A stretch of 57,062 nt of DNA from assembly GCF_009856295.1 (NCBI RefSeq), contig NZ_WMEU01000013.1, forward strand, positions 1 through 57,062, read 5' to 3'. Source of the DNA: Pontibacillus yanchengensis. Its GTDB lineage: Bacteria > Bacillota > Bacilli > Bacillales > BH030062. The position numbers and the translations under genes were made by a program. The notes beneath the pieces are model-generated. The model made no database searches. It saw nothing but the letters and a program-made list of their open reading frames with translations, and was not told the DNA's origin. Positions within the stretch are counted from its first letter, which is position 1; every line of letters starts with the position of its first letter. Shown piece after piece: positions 8,091-17,219 of the stretch.

Positions 8091-9014
8091 TCACACCCTT
8101 ATATTGGTCACCTTTCTAACCAAGAAGAAAGTTAGAACGGTTCCTAAAATAAAAAAAAGTAATAAAATAATACCTACTCCTGAAAACAATGGATCTAGAA
8201 ACCCATCAATGATGTTATTCATCATAAGGACGAGGAAAATTGGAATAACCGGTAAAATATATGATATATATCTTTGCTCCGCCGTCATAGTTTGAATTTC
8301 TTGTTGTAACAGCTTCCTTTCTTCCATAGTTTTACTCATTTCATCCAAAATAAGGTGAAGGTTTCCACCGACTTTTTTTTGAATTAATAACGTAGCAACA
8401 AATAGCTTGAATTCTCTATTATCTATTCTTTCTTCCATACTATTAAGGGCTGATTTAAACCCAACTCCTAACGAAAGCTCTTGAGCTAGCCTTTTAAATT
8501 CACCTCTAGCTGGTTCATTCACTTCTTGAGCTACCATTTGTATTCCCTGATTTAAGGTCATTCCTGATCGTGTGGAATTCGCTAGCAATCTGCATATTTC
8601 TGGTAATTGAGAAGCAAGTTGTTCCTTCATTTTATTTTTTCTAATAATAAACAATACTCTTCTGGCAGCTTCTACAATAAGACCTGACAGCACAATCGCT
8701 GTAAGAAAATCTATATTAAAAAAGGTTTGTAAGAACATTACAGTTCCCATAAAACCAACAATAATTGCTCCTATATATTCCGATGGAGTGAATGGCATAT
8801 TAGCATCTCTCAATTTATTTCTTATCAGTTTTGCTGAATCTGTCTGATCAAAACGATCACCAAGCAAAACAATAATGCTTTTCCTGGCTTCACCTTCGTT
8901 ATAGTAATCATTGATTTTCTTTTTCCATTCACGCTTCTCCTTTCGGTAACCTAAAAAAGAGTAGATAGCCAGGCAAAATACAACGACGGAGGCAACGACA
9001 AATGTTGCAATCAT
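8091..9014 (-). CDS. tadB: Tad pilus assembly platform protein TadB
   Basis: Protein of 307 residues of the GspF superfamily. Hydrophobic N-terminal helix, two central helices around 95-130, then the T2SF domain with LPEICRLLANSTRSGMTL and KKVGGNLHLILDEMSKTMEE, and two C-terminal helices. It pairs with TadC as the membrane platform. The ATG overlaps the tadA stop (ATGA), with AGGAGG upstream, so the two genes are translationally coupled. Confidence 0.88.
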   Translation of the reverse strand: MIATFVVASVVVFCLAIYSFLGYRKEKREWKKKINDYYNEGEARKSIIVLLGDRFDQTDSAKLIRNKLRDANMPFTPSEYIGAIIVGFMGTVMFLQTFFNIDFLTAIVLSGLIVEAARRVLFIIRKNKMKEQLASQLPEICRLLANSTRSGMTLNQGIQMVAQEVNEPARGEFKRLAQELSLGVGFKSALNSMEERIDNREFKLFVATLLIQKKVGGNLHLILDEMSKTMEERKLLQQEIQTMTAEQRYISYILPVIPIFLVLMMNNIIDGFLDPLFSGVGIILLLFFILGTVLTFFLVRKVTNIRV

Positions 9015-10360
9015 ACTGACTCCTCCTGAACATGAGATGAGAATAAATCCTCTGTTAAGTCCACTCCAAATACTCTCAATTGCTCAAGGCATTTGGGAAC
9101 ATAGCCAGTAGCAGTAAAATAGCCTTCTATCGATCCGTCACCATTCATTCCTGTTCGCCTAAATACAAAAATATCTTTTATCTCATGTGAACCATCATTG
9201 TTTTCGACTACCTCTGATATTCCTACAATTTTTCTGGAACCATCGGTTAAACGGGTTTGTTGAACGATAATATCTAGCGCCCCGATAATATATTCCCGTA
9301 TCACATGACTTGGAAGTTCCATTCCAGCCATGATAACCATAGCTTCCACTCTTCTTAACGCATCCATTGGTGAATTAGCATGAACGGTAGTAATGGAACC
9401 TTCATGTCCTGTATTCATGGCTTGAAGCATATCAAATGCCTCACCGCTTCGAACCTCTCCAACAATAATCCGATCTGGCCTCATTCGAAGAGAGTTTTTA
9501 ACTAGAGTTCGAATACCTATTTCACCTTTCCCTTCCACATTGGCAGGACGAGATTCCATACCTACTACATTTTTACGATCCAGCTTCAATTCTGCAGAGT
9601 CTTCTATAGTAACTACTCGTTCCTCATAAGGAATGGAGTCGGCTACTACATTTAGCAATGTAGTTTTACCAGAGCCAGTTCCTCCAGAAATTAATGTGTT
9701 AAGTTTTGCTTTGACAACTCCATCCAGAAATCTAGCCATCGAATCATTAAGTGTTTGGAAATGTAAAAGGTCTTCCATTTTAAATGGGTCATCTCTAAAT
9801 TTACGTATAGAAACGAGTGTCCCATCTAAACTTATGGGCGGAATAACCGCATTCACTCGGCTTCCATCTGGTAGACGCGCATCTACCATCGGGGAGCTCT
9901 CGTCAATTCTTCTTCCCAAAGGTGCTACAATTCTATCCACTATATGTCGGATATGTTCATCATTTCGAAAGGTTATTTCTGTTAGTTCCAACTTTCCATT
10001 TCGTTCAACAAAGACTTCTTCATACCCATTTATAAGTATCTCCGTTATACTGTTATCGTGAATGAGAGGTTCAAGTGGACCAAACCCAACTGATTCATCT
10101 AGAATTCTCGTGATTAGTAGTTCTTTGTCATGACGTGAAATAACTACTTTTTCTTCAGACATAAATTGAGAAACGATTTGTTCTATTTTCAATCGCATTT
10201 CGCCTTGAGATAACTGAGTCAATGCTTCTAAGTTCGTATCTCGAAGTAATCTAGCTTTGTAATGCTCTACTAGTTCATCTACAAACCTATTTTCGTATTC
10301 GTATGAATTTGGATTTTTTTGGACCATTTTTTCTTTCCGTTTTTCAAACAAGGACGACAT
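9011..10360 (-). CDS. tadA: Tad/CpaF-type secretion ATPase TadA
   Basis: Protein of 449 residues of the VirB11/GspE superfamily, CpaF branch. An N-terminal helical domain is followed by the ATPase core: Walker A SGGTGSGKTT (about 225), Asp box TIEDSAELKL, Walker B RIIVGEVRSGEAFDML, and the His box GSITTVHANS. It powers pilin polymerisation at the cytoplasmic face of TadB/TadC. AGGAGG lies 8 nt before the ATG. Nothing in the sequence shows whether it also drives retraction, as some CpaF enzymes do. Confidence 0.95.
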   Translation of the reverse strand: MSSLFEKRKEKMVQKNPNSYEYENRFVDELVEHYKARLLRDTNLEALTQLSQGEMRLKIEQIVSQFMSEEKVVISRHDKELLITRILDESVGFGPLEPLIHDNSITEILINGYEEVFVERNGKLELTEITFRNDEHIRHIVDRIVAPLGRRIDESSPMVDARLPDGSRVNAVIPPISLDGTLVSIRKFRDDPFKMEDLLHFQTLNDSMARFLDGVVKAKLNTLISGGTGSGKTTLLNVVADSIPYEERVVTIEDSAELKLDRKNVVGMESRPANVEGKGEIGIRTLVKNSLRMRPDRIIVGEVRSGEAFDMLQAMNTGHEGSITTVHANSPMDALRRVEAMVIMAGMELPSHVIREYIIGALDIIVQQTRLTDGSRKIVGISEVVENNDGSHEIKDIFVFRRTGMNGDGSIEGYFTATGYVPKCLEQLRVFGVDLTEDLFSSHVQEESV

Positions 10361-10372
10361 CTTTAAAGCCTC

Positions 10373-11530
10373 CTATTTTAATAGCGATGTAGCAAATTTG
10401 TGTAAATCCTTAGCAAAAGGAATCAATTTTTTTTCGTTTGACGACCTCCGAACTGGTACTCCTTTATTAACAAAAGGCTGCAACCCTTTTATATCTCTTC
10501 TGATAGAGGTTGCTATCGGGAAATGAAGTAAGTTTTTTAAATCTTTTTTCTTTATTTCGTTATCTTTGCCTGTTTGATTGATTAAGATTTCCATACGTGA
10601 AGTTAATTCAATACCAAGACGTACGGATAGCTCCTCAAACTGCTTTAACGTTTTTAGTGCTGGTGTTTCTGGAAGTAAAATATAATAGATTCGGTCGGAT
10701 TCTTCTAGTGCGGTAACAACTTTCTCGTTTATATCTGTAGGCAAATCAATAATCACAAAATCAAATGACCTTCTACATGTCCTTAAAACATTAGCAATAA
10801 ATGAATCATCTAAAGTTTCGGCTACCTCAGCGTCGCATGGGCTAACTAACACTTCTAATTTTGAAAATTCTTCTGTTTGAGAAACATTTCGTATATGCGT
10901 TTCATTGAGCTCTGAAATAACAGGAAGCAAATCTGCAATGGAACGATTACTCTGAATGGATAGTAACTTTTCCATTCCACCAAACTGCATATTAAAGTCT
11001 ATTAATACAACTTCTGAAGCTGATTCAAGCTTCAGTGTCTGAGCAAAACTTGCCGATAAGGCCGTCTTCCCAACTCCACCATTTCCACTATAAAAAGAGA
11101 TTATATGACCTCTCCCTCTTCCTAATAGATGGGAAGATTGTTGATCATCAGACTCCTTTTTAGCCATATAGGTTTGTTGAATAGTAGGGAATCGACTAAG
11201 GAATAAGCTTAGTTCATCGGGATATACAAAAAACTCTTCCGTTCCTGCCCTTGTCACATCTCTAAGTAATGAGAAATCGGCCGATTGCGCGATAAAAATC
11301 ACAAATGTGGATGGACTTGCTGATTTAATATATTGGATATTTTCTACAGCATTACCCGTTTCAGACTGAAGATATATCACCATATCCCTAGGTGTACGAT
11401 TGACTTCTCTTATAACGTCATTGGGTGGTATCACACTTACTTGAACATGTTTACTTTCAATAGAATTTTTTATTTGATTTTGAATAGCTTCTTCATCACT
11501 CACCAATAATACGTCAAGATTTGTATTCAT
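10373..11530 (-). CDS. TadZ/CpaE-like ParA-family ATPase
   Basis: Protein of 385 residues. The N-terminal 125 residues form a receiver-like domain, as in CpaE/TadZ. A linker leads to a MinD/ParA domain with the deviant Walker A GNGGVGKTA near residue 150 and VVLIDFNMQFGGMEKLL after it. The switch region is FDFVIIDLPTDI. TadZ proteins place the Tad machine at the cell pole. AAGGAG precedes the ATG, and the gene lies 12 bp before tadA. Confidence 0.88.
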   Translation of the reverse strand: MNTNLDVLLVSDEEAIQNQIKNSIESKHVQVSVIPPNDVIREVNRTPRDMVIYLQSETGNAVENIQYIKSASPSTFVIFIAQSADFSLLRDVTRAGTEEFFVYPDELSLFLSRFPTIQQTYMAKKESDDQQSSHLLGRGRGHIISFYSGNGGVGKTALSASFAQTLKLESASEVVLIDFNMQFGGMEKLLSIQSNRSIADLLPVISELNETHIRNVSQTEEFSKLEVLVSPCDAEVAETLDDSFIANVLRTCRRSFDFVIIDLPTDINEKVVTALEESDRIYYILLPETPALKTLKQFEELSVRLGIELTSRMEILINQTGKDNEIKKKDLKNLLHFPIATSIRRDIKGLQPFVNKGVPVRRSSNEKKLIPFAKDLHKFATSLLK

Positions 11531-11553
11531 ACTCTTACTCCTTAGGATATATA

Positions 11554-12303
11554 TTAATCGTTTGATTCTTTCTTTTGACTATCATTATTACTATCTTCAC
11601 TCTGTTCTTTGGAGTTTGATGAACCTGATTCTTGTTCATTACTAGTTGATTGTTCTTCACCCTCTTGCACTTTTACATTGGTGGCTTTTCCATCACGGCC
11701 AACATTGGCTTTGAGTACACGAATATGCTCTGCATAGTTCTGGATATGAATTAACTTAGGAGCTTGTTTAGCATTGACTTCAACTGCTACTCCGGCAAAG
11801 CTATCTTCATCTCCTTCTGCAAAAGCTACGGGCACATCCTTCATAAATACTTCTGTTACCTTTTCACCACTTCGTTCATCAGAAACAATGATATCTACTC
11901 TATCAAGCGCTTCAATAACTTGATCAAATTGAATTTTCTCTGAACGATAGAGAGCAACTAACCTATGGTTTTCATTCCTCAGATTTGATACAGGTTTTAC
12001 CATATTAGAGGTAATCATATCCCCTTCATTTAAGGGGACGACAAGCACTTTATTTTGTAATTCTTGTTTGTCCGTAACGTGGGAATCAGTAACAAATTTA
12101 TTTGGTATTTCCATTACAGTGATTTGAGACTCAGAAATTAACGATCGTGAAGGTATATTCCCTTCTGCTATGTACACTTCCGTCATACCTCCAAGTTCTG
12201 AGTTAAGTGATTTCACTTTGTCTAATACCAAATATCCTGCTATTGCTGCTAATGCAAATGCAATAACTAAAAAAATGATGGCACGTCTTTTCGATTCCAG
12301 CAT
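11554..12303 (-). CDS. CpaB/RcpC-like SAF-domain protein
   Basis: About 249 residues from the preferred start at 12303, where GAAAGAGG lies 7 nt upstream of ATG. The frame is open to 12390, but the extra N-terminus lacks a ribosome site and would bury the membrane anchor. One hydrophobic helix (about 8-27) is followed by an SAF/CpaB domain (EVYIAEGNIPSRSLI, VPLNEGDMITSNMVKP). The tail is rich in Glu, Ser and Asn. CpaB binds the periplasmic/extracytoplasmic side of the Tad machine; in Gram-positives, which lack a secretin, it probably contacts the wall. First gene of the operon, 23 bp before the ParA-like gene. Confidence 0.82.
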   Translation of the reverse strand: MLESKRRAIIFLVIAFALAAIAGYLVLDKVKSLNSELGGMTEVYIAEGNIPSRSLISESQITVMEIPNKFVTDSHVTDKQELQNKVLVVPLNEGDMITSNMVKPVSNLRNENHRLVALYRSEKIQFDQVIEALDRVDIIVSDERSGEKVTEVFMKDVPVAFAEGDEDSFAGVAVEVNAKQAPKLIHIQNYAEHIRVLKANVGRDGKATNVKVQEGEEQSTSNEQESGSSNSKEQSEDSNNDSQKKESND

Positions 12304-12428
12304 ACCAATTCCTCTTTCTACTAAAATAATTAGATTGTGATTCATAGTTCCTTTGGTCGAAATTAGTATGTATGTACCACCATTCGACACAATAAAACCA
12401 TTAAATGGATATAATCTTATTTTTTTAC

Positions 12429-12457
12429 AACATAAATCAAGTAAAATTGGACGTCAA
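12429..12457 (-). promoter_or_regulatory. candidate promoter of the tad operon
   Basis: Minus-strand -35 TTGACG (12452-12457), a 17-bp spacer and -10 TATGTT (12429-12434). It lies about 125 bp before the CpaB-like start and is the best sigma-A-type match in this very A+T-rich gap. Genes 12303 down to 401 all run the same way with short gaps or overlaps, so one transcript is plausible. Confidence 0.55.
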
Positions 12458-12798
12458 ATACATATTCGCATACATAAAGTACTACTTTTTTTAACATTTA
12501 TTAGTTTTTATATAAAAACCAACCATACATATAAGTCTTTTTTCTTAATATAAATCTATATATTATTTTTTTGATATCTATTTTTCATTAGGTAATAGGA
12601 ATTAAAAACTATATATTACAAAACACACAACTTTAGTCTAGTTTATTTTAACAATGTAAAGTTTTTTGAATGTAAATAACCAATAAAATATATATAATTC
12701 AAGCCCCATATTTCCCACTTACTATATAAAGGTGGTTAATTACCTTGTACAATTTAACTAACTCAAACACTTCATAAAAAAACTCTATATAATAATAA
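12458..12798. other. A+T-rich intergenic region
   Basis: About 340 bp between the tad promoter and the terminator of the rhodanese genes. It is extremely A+T-rich, with many runs of TATA and T. I see no convincing gene, RNA or repeat in it. Such composition often marks upstream activation or repressor-binding DNA, but no specific operator can be named. Confidence 0.5.
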
Positions 12799-12832
12799 AA
12801 ACTGCTTCCTATTTGCCAGGAAGCAGTTTTTT
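12799..12832. terminator. terminator, probably bidirectional
   Basis: Inverted repeat ACTGCTTCCT (12801-12810) / AGGAAGCAGT (12818-12827) with a 7-nt loop. T-rich tracts lie on both sides, in both readings. It ends the rhodanese gene pair read on the minus strand. Confidence 0.8.
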
Positions 12833-13167
12833 TAACTTTGAAAATAATATATAGGGCGATTGTTTTTCTTACGAAGCATTTTTGCGGCAATTCTAGCACC
12901 ACGTACATCATCGCTAATCAGTACGATATCTTTAGTGCAATCAAAAGTCTCTTTTAGCTCTCTTGGCAGGTAGGATAATGGTATGTTTTGTGCACTAGGG
13001 TATGGTTGATTGTGTGCTGATACATAGTCTCGCACATCTATAACACAATAACGATCGTTTGAAATTGTACTTTGGTCAACCTTTTTCAAGTACATATGAG
13101 GTAAGGATACATTGCGAACGAACCAAATCAATATGGCTGTTAAGGCAACGATGGCTATGATATACAT
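12832..13167 (-). CDS. membrane-anchored rhodanese-like protein lacking the catalytic Cys
   Basis: About 111 residues. One N-terminal transmembrane helix, then a rhodanese fold (YCVIDVRDYVSAHNQPYPSAQNIPLSYLP). At the active-site loop, where rhodaneses have C-x5-R, the sequence is LISDDVRGARIA, with no cysteine, so sulfur transfer by the standard mechanism is unlikely. ATG 13167 is preferred over an upstream GTG, because AGGAG is too close to the GTG. It follows the active rhodanese gene by about 15 bp. Role unknown; possibly a binding or regulatory module. Confidence 0.75.
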   Translation of the reverse strand: MYIIAIVALTAILIWFVRNVSLPHMYLKKVDQSTISNDRYCVIDVRDYVSAHNQPYPSAQNIPLSYLPRELKETFDCTKDIVLISDDVRGARIAAKMLRKKNNRPIYYFQS

Positions 13168-13182
13168 TTTTGTCACTCTCCT

Positions 13183-13494
13183 TTATACGACTATCTCGCC
13201 AGTCCACCCTAGCATTCCGTCAGAAAGGTTTGAGACATGTTCGAATCCATATTGTTTTAAAAACAAGCAGGCATTCATGCTCCTCATTCCTACTCGACAT
13301 ACAATAACTAGCTCACGGTCTTCTGGTAAATGATTTATTGATTCTGGTATTTTCTGTAATGGTATATGCACAGCTCCTGGAATCATTCCCTGAGCCACTT
13401 CGTCGTCTTCTCTTACATCTACCACGTATATTGTATTATTCTGACTAAGCTTTGATTCAAGCTCTCCACCATTTATTTCATTAATATTGTACAT
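13183..13494 (-). CDS. rhodanese-family sulfurtransferase (YtwF-like)
   Basis: Protein of 103 residues, a single rhodanese domain. It has VVDVREDDEVAQGMIPGAVH in the first half and the active-site loop CRVGMRS with the catalytic Cys near residue 67. Rhodaneses move sulfane sulfur to thiols or cyanide. Length and position next to leuS match YtwF of B. subtilis (recalled). AGGAG lies 9 nt before the ATG. It is probably transcribed with the membrane-bound rhodanese-like gene downstream. Confidence 0.82.
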   Translation of the reverse strand: MYNINEINGGELESKLSQNNTIYVVDVREDDEVAQGMIPGAVHIPLQKIPESINHLPEDRELVIVCRVGMRSMNACLFLKQYGFEHVSNLSDGMLGWTGEIVV

Positions 13495-13990
13495 TAAGGA
13501 ATGCTCCTATTGTATTGTTTAGTATTAGATTCGATTTAAGGAATATAGGATAATTAATCCAAACAAAAGTCATTGCCCCTATTAAGCTCACTAATTCCAA
13601 CCACCATGTTCTTATATTTAATAGCCTCTGTAGTAACAAATAAAGAAAAAAGGATAAAAATCAAATCGATTGAAACAAGAATAGTTGTGAAAAAGAAACA
13701 AAAAAAGAGTTCTTTAATCGAGAAATACTACACATGGGGTCACGATCTGAGATGAGTACATAACCATTAAGAGCTACAACAATAGAAAAAAGGAACGATG
13801 CCAAAATTGACGCACTCAAGACTTACAGGAAATGAATAACATTCCTCCTATAAGTTGAGGTCATGACCTCTCCCCCCCCTGTTTGAATTCTGCATTTTCT
13901 AATTTTAAATATTTTTGAACACAAGTCAATACATACGCTTAATGGTATGTATCCTTATCGTAATAATCAGGATTAATTCTTTTTATCAAT
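13495..13990. other. intergenic region, no gene seen
   Basis: About 500 bp between the leuS terminator and the first rhodanese gene. Open frames here lack ribosome sites and family features. A C-run (CCCCCCCC near 13871) stands out. The promoter of the rhodanese pair must lie here, but I cannot place it confidently. Confidence 0.5.
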
Positions 13991-14024
13991 AAAAAGACCC
14001 TCAGCCGCATATGGCTGAAGGTCT
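13991..14024 (-). terminator. leuS terminator
   Basis: Read on the minus strand: stem AGACCTTCAGCC / GGCTGAGGGTCT with loop ATATGC, then TTTTTAT. It begins about 10 bp after the leuS stop codon. Confidence 0.85.
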
Positions 14025-14034
14025 ATTCATTCAT

Positions 14035-16449
14035 TTAATTCGCCACAATATTTACAAGCTTCCCGGGAACTGCTATCACCTTACGAACTGTCTTACCTTC
14101 AATCCATTCTTGGATTGTTTCATCTTCTAGCGCCCGCTTTTCAAGTTCGTCTTTATCTGCATCTTTAGGGACACTCATTTTTGCTCGTACTTTCCCCATT
14201 ACTTGAAGAACGATTTCAACTTCATCGTCTTCTAACTTGACTTCATCATAGTTAGGCCAAGCTTGGTAGCTGATTGTCCCTTTATGACCAAACACACTCC
14301 AAAGTTCTTCTGCAAGGTGAGGTGCTACTGGAGCGATTAGCTTAGCGAAACCTTCCGCATACTCTTTCGGTACCTCATCCACTTTATAAGCTTCATTTAT
14401 GAAAACCATCATCTGAGAAATACCTGTGTTAAATCGAAGCTCTTCAAAATTCTCCGTTACTTTCTTAACCGTTTCATGGTAGGTACGTTCAAGGTCTGTG
14501 CTTTGACTATTTTCTACTACTTTAGCAGATTGTGTACCTTCATCTGTAAATAAACGCCATACACGATCCAAGAAACGACGAGCTCCATCAAGGCCATTTG
14601 TAGACCATGCTACAGCTGCCTCTAATGGTCCCATGAACATTTCATAAAGGCGAAGGGTATCCGCTCCATGAGTATGAACGATGTCATCAGGGTTTACAAC
14701 ATTCCCTTTTGATTTACTCATCTTTTCATTATTTTCGCCAAGAATCATGCCTTGGTTAAATAATTGCTGGAATGGTTCTTTCGTTGGTACTACGCCAATA
14801 TCATACAGTACTTTGTGCCAAAAACGTGCATATAACAAGTGCAGCACAGCATGCTCGGCACCACCGATATAAATATCAACTGGTAGCCACTTTTCTAGCT
14901 TTTCTTTGTCAGCTACCTTTTGATCGTTATGAGGATCTACATAACGAAGGTAATACCAACAACTACCTGCCCACTGTGGCATGGTGTTTGTCTCGCGACG
15001 TCCTTTCATACCTGTTTCAGGGTCTGTAACTGTTACCCAGTCCTCGATATTGGCTAGTGGAGATTCACCTGTACCAGAAGGTTTGATTTCACTAGCTTTT
15101 GGTAGTTCTAGTGGAAGGTTTTCTTCTTTGACAGGAGACATTGATCCGTCTTCCCAATGAATAATAGGAATAGGCTCACCCCAATAACGTTGACGACTAA
15201 ATAACCAATCACGTAGACGGTACGTTGTTTTTCTTGAACCTTTTCCTGTTTCCTCTAACCAATTGATCGCCTTTTCAATTGCTTCCTGCTTATCTAACCC
15301 ATTTAAGAAATCAGAGTTGATGTGCTTACCTTCACCTGTATAGGCTTCTTTTTCTACATCTCCACCTTCTACAACAGCTTTGATTGGAAGGCCAAACGTT
15401 TGAGCGAATTCATAATCACGTTCGTCATGTGCTGGTACTGCCATAATGGCACCAGTACCATAAGTCATTAGAACATAATCGGCGATCCATACTTGCAGCT
15501 TTTCTCCATTAATCGGATTAATCGCATAAGCGCCAGTGAATACTCCTGTTTTTCCTTGTGCTAGATCAGTACGTTCTAGATCACTTTTCTTTTCTGCTTC
15601 ATCTAAATAAGTATCAATTGCAGCTTGTTGTTCCTCTGTAACGATATCTTTCACAAGTGGATGTTCAGGAGCTAAAACAGCATACGTTGCACCGAATAAT
15701 GTATCAGGACGAGTAGTAAAAGCGGTGAACGTGTGCTCGCTACCTTCAATATCAAAATACACTTCAGCACCTTCAGATTTACCAATCCAATTTCGCTGCA
15801 TATCCTTAATGCTATCCGGCCAATCAAGCTCTTCTAGGTCATCTAGTAAACGGTCTGCATACTCTGTAATTTTTAGCATCCACTGCTTCATAGGTTTACG
15901 GATAACAGGGTGACCACCACGTTCACTCACACCATCGACCACTTCTTCATTTGCTAAAACGGTACCTAGTGCAGGACACCAATTTACAGGGACTTCATCA
16001 ATATATGCCAGTCCTTGCTCATATAACTTAATGAAAATCCATTGCGTCCATTTGTAGTAATTTGGATCCGTTGTATTCACTTCACGATCCCAGTCGTATG
16101 AGAACCCAAGTGATTGGATCTGACGACGGAAGTTATCAATATTTTGCTTCGTAAATGCTTCTGGGTCATTTCCAGTGTCCAAGGCATACTGTTCTGCCGG
16201 AAGACCAAATGCGTCCCACCCCATTGGATGAAGGACTTCATACCCTTGCATTCGTTTCATGCGAGAAATGATATCTGTTGCTGTGTAACCTTCAGGGTGT
16301 CCTACGTGTAAACCTGCACCTGACGGATAAGGAAACATATCTAACGCATAAAATTTCTCTTTGTCACTATAAACGTCTGTTTTAAACGTTTTGTTCTCGT
16401 GCCAATAGTCTTGCCACTTCTTTTCGATTGATTTATGATCGTACGCCAT
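14035..16449 (-). CDS. leuS: leucyl-tRNA synthetase
   Basis: About 804 residues from ATG 16449, which has AGGAGG 9 nt upstream; an ATG two codons earlier is too close to that site. Class I synthetase: HIGH-type motif HVGHPEGYTATD near residue 47, the CP1 editing domain in the middle (TTRPDTLFGATYA, GTGAIMAVPAHDERD), and KMSKS (EKMSKSKGN) near 575. The anticodon-binding region and the small C-terminal domain complete it. It charges tRNA-Leu in the cytoplasm and hydrolyses wrong aminoacyl-tRNA in CP1. The length equals the B. subtilis enzyme. Expression is set by the T-box leader upstream. Confidence 0.97.
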   Translation of the reverse strand: MAYDHKSIEKKWQDYWHENKTFKTDVYSDKEKFYALDMFPYPSGAGLHVGHPEGYTATDIISRMKRMQGYEVLHPMGWDAFGLPAEQYALDTGNDPEAFTKQNIDNFRRQIQSLGFSYDWDREVNTTDPNYYKWTQWIFIKLYEQGLAYIDEVPVNWCPALGTVLANEEVVDGVSERGGHPVIRKPMKQWMLKITEYADRLLDDLEELDWPDSIKDMQRNWIGKSEGAEVYFDIEGSEHTFTAFTTRPDTLFGATYAVLAPEHPLVKDIVTEEQQAAIDTYLDEAEKKSDLERTDLAQGKTGVFTGAYAINPINGEKLQVWIADYVLMTYGTGAIMAVPAHDERDYEFAQTFGLPIKAVVEGGDVEKEAYTGEGKHINSDFLNGLDKQEAIEKAINWLEETGKGSRKTTYRLRDWLFSRQRYWGEPIPIIHWEDGSMSPVKEENLPLELPKASEIKPSGTGESPLANIEDWVTVTDPETGMKGRRETNTMPQWAGSCWYYLRYVDPHNDQKVADKEKLEKWLPVDIYIGGAEHAVLHLLYARFWHKVLYDIGVVPTKEPFQQLFNQGMILGENNEKMSKSKGNVVNPDDIVHTHGADTLRLYEMFMGPLEAAVAWSTNGLDGARRFLDRVWRLFTDEGTQSAKVVENSQSTDLERTYHETVKKVTENFEELRFNTGISQMMVFINEAYKVDEVPKEYAEGFAKLIAPVAPHLAEELWSVFGHKGTISYQAWPNYDEVKLEDDEVEIVLQVMGKVRAKMSVPKDADKDELEKRALEDETIQEWIEGKTVRKVIAVPGKLVNIVAN

Positions 16450-16505
16450 ACCCATTTACCTCCTCAATTTACCGAACTATATCGTTCATTTCTGTGCCAT
16501 ATAGA

Positions 16506-16770
16506 AAAAGCCTCTCATCCCTATATAAATAGGGACGAGAGGCTTATATATCCACCCGCGGTACCACCCAGGTTAGTGTCATGTACACTCACTCAAGCTC
16601 CTTAACGCGGAGAAACGGCAAATCCTACTGTACTTTCAAATTTGCAGCTCAAAGGCGAGTTCATAAAGTACAAGGATAGCTTTCACCTACCGCTATCTCT
16701 CTATAGCTCTTGTTCCTCTATTACTATTCCTTTATCAATGCTGTTCGACTTTCGGCACGTCATTTGTATT
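16506..16770 (-). promoter_or_regulatory. T-box leader of leuS
   Basis: On the minus strand the leader contains the T-box core GGTGGTACCGCGG (about 16556-16568). A terminator follows: AAGCCTCTCGTCCCTATTTA pairs with the arm ending GATGAGAGGCTT, then TTTTT (16508-16545). Upstream lie AGAGA- and GGTAGGTGAAAGC-like Stem I features. A CTC leucine codon in GAACTCGCC (16657-16659) is the likely specifier. Uncharged tRNA-Leu should stabilise the antiterminator and turn leuS on. Confidence 0.93.
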
Positions 16771-16848
16771 TCTTAATTCTAATGAAGCTATTTGCATTTG
16801 TCAAGTTTATTAAGGCAGTAGTAAAAGGGTTTAGAAATCTGTGATACA

Positions 16849-17121
16849 TTACTGTAAATCTTGTTCATCGAGAATCATGTCATTCAAGCATTGAGAAACT
16901 TGTAAGTGCATACGATGAAGTTGTTCTTTTTGTTGATGATTAGCACTATGCATAAGCTTATCAATTTCATGTTCTAAGTCTTCTAATCCAAGTTGAGCTT
17001 GGGTATATTCTTCATTGATTTCGTAGCCCATTTTATTTGTTCTTTCTATTTGATCTCTTGCTGTTTCTAATTTTTCATTCACATCATTCATCATATTTTC
17101 TATGGATTGTCTTGTCGCCAT
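16849..17121 (-). CDS. ytzC: YtzC-family small protein (DUF2524)
   Basis: Protein of about 90 residues, almost entirely helical and charged, with likely coiled coil (QIERTNKMGYEINEEYTQAQ, LEDLEHEIDKLM). It matches the YtzC/DUF2524 family by sequence memory and by its place between leuS and ytqA. Function unknown. ATG 17121 is chosen for its distance to GAGGTG; the ATG one codon earlier is also possible. Confidence 0.8.
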   Translation of the reverse strand: MATRQSIENMMNDVNEKLETARDQIERTNKMGYEINEEYTQAQLGLEDLEHEIDKLMHSANHQQKEQLHRMHLQVSQCLNDMILDEQDLQ

Positions 17122-17219
17122 CATTAATCACCTCATTTGTAATGTGTGCGTTCTAAGGCCTTGTAATGCATGGAAGTTTGTCTTTATTTTTGATTCCATT
17201 TGGTTTTCTTACATATATC

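Noticed and set aside
12699..12911. 70-codon minus-strand frame
   Set aside because: It runs through the terminator at 12799-12832 and overlaps the rhodanese-like gene in another frame.
13573..13755. 60-codon plus-strand frame
   Set aside because: Lysine-rich A+T-driven frame without ribosome site or neighbours.
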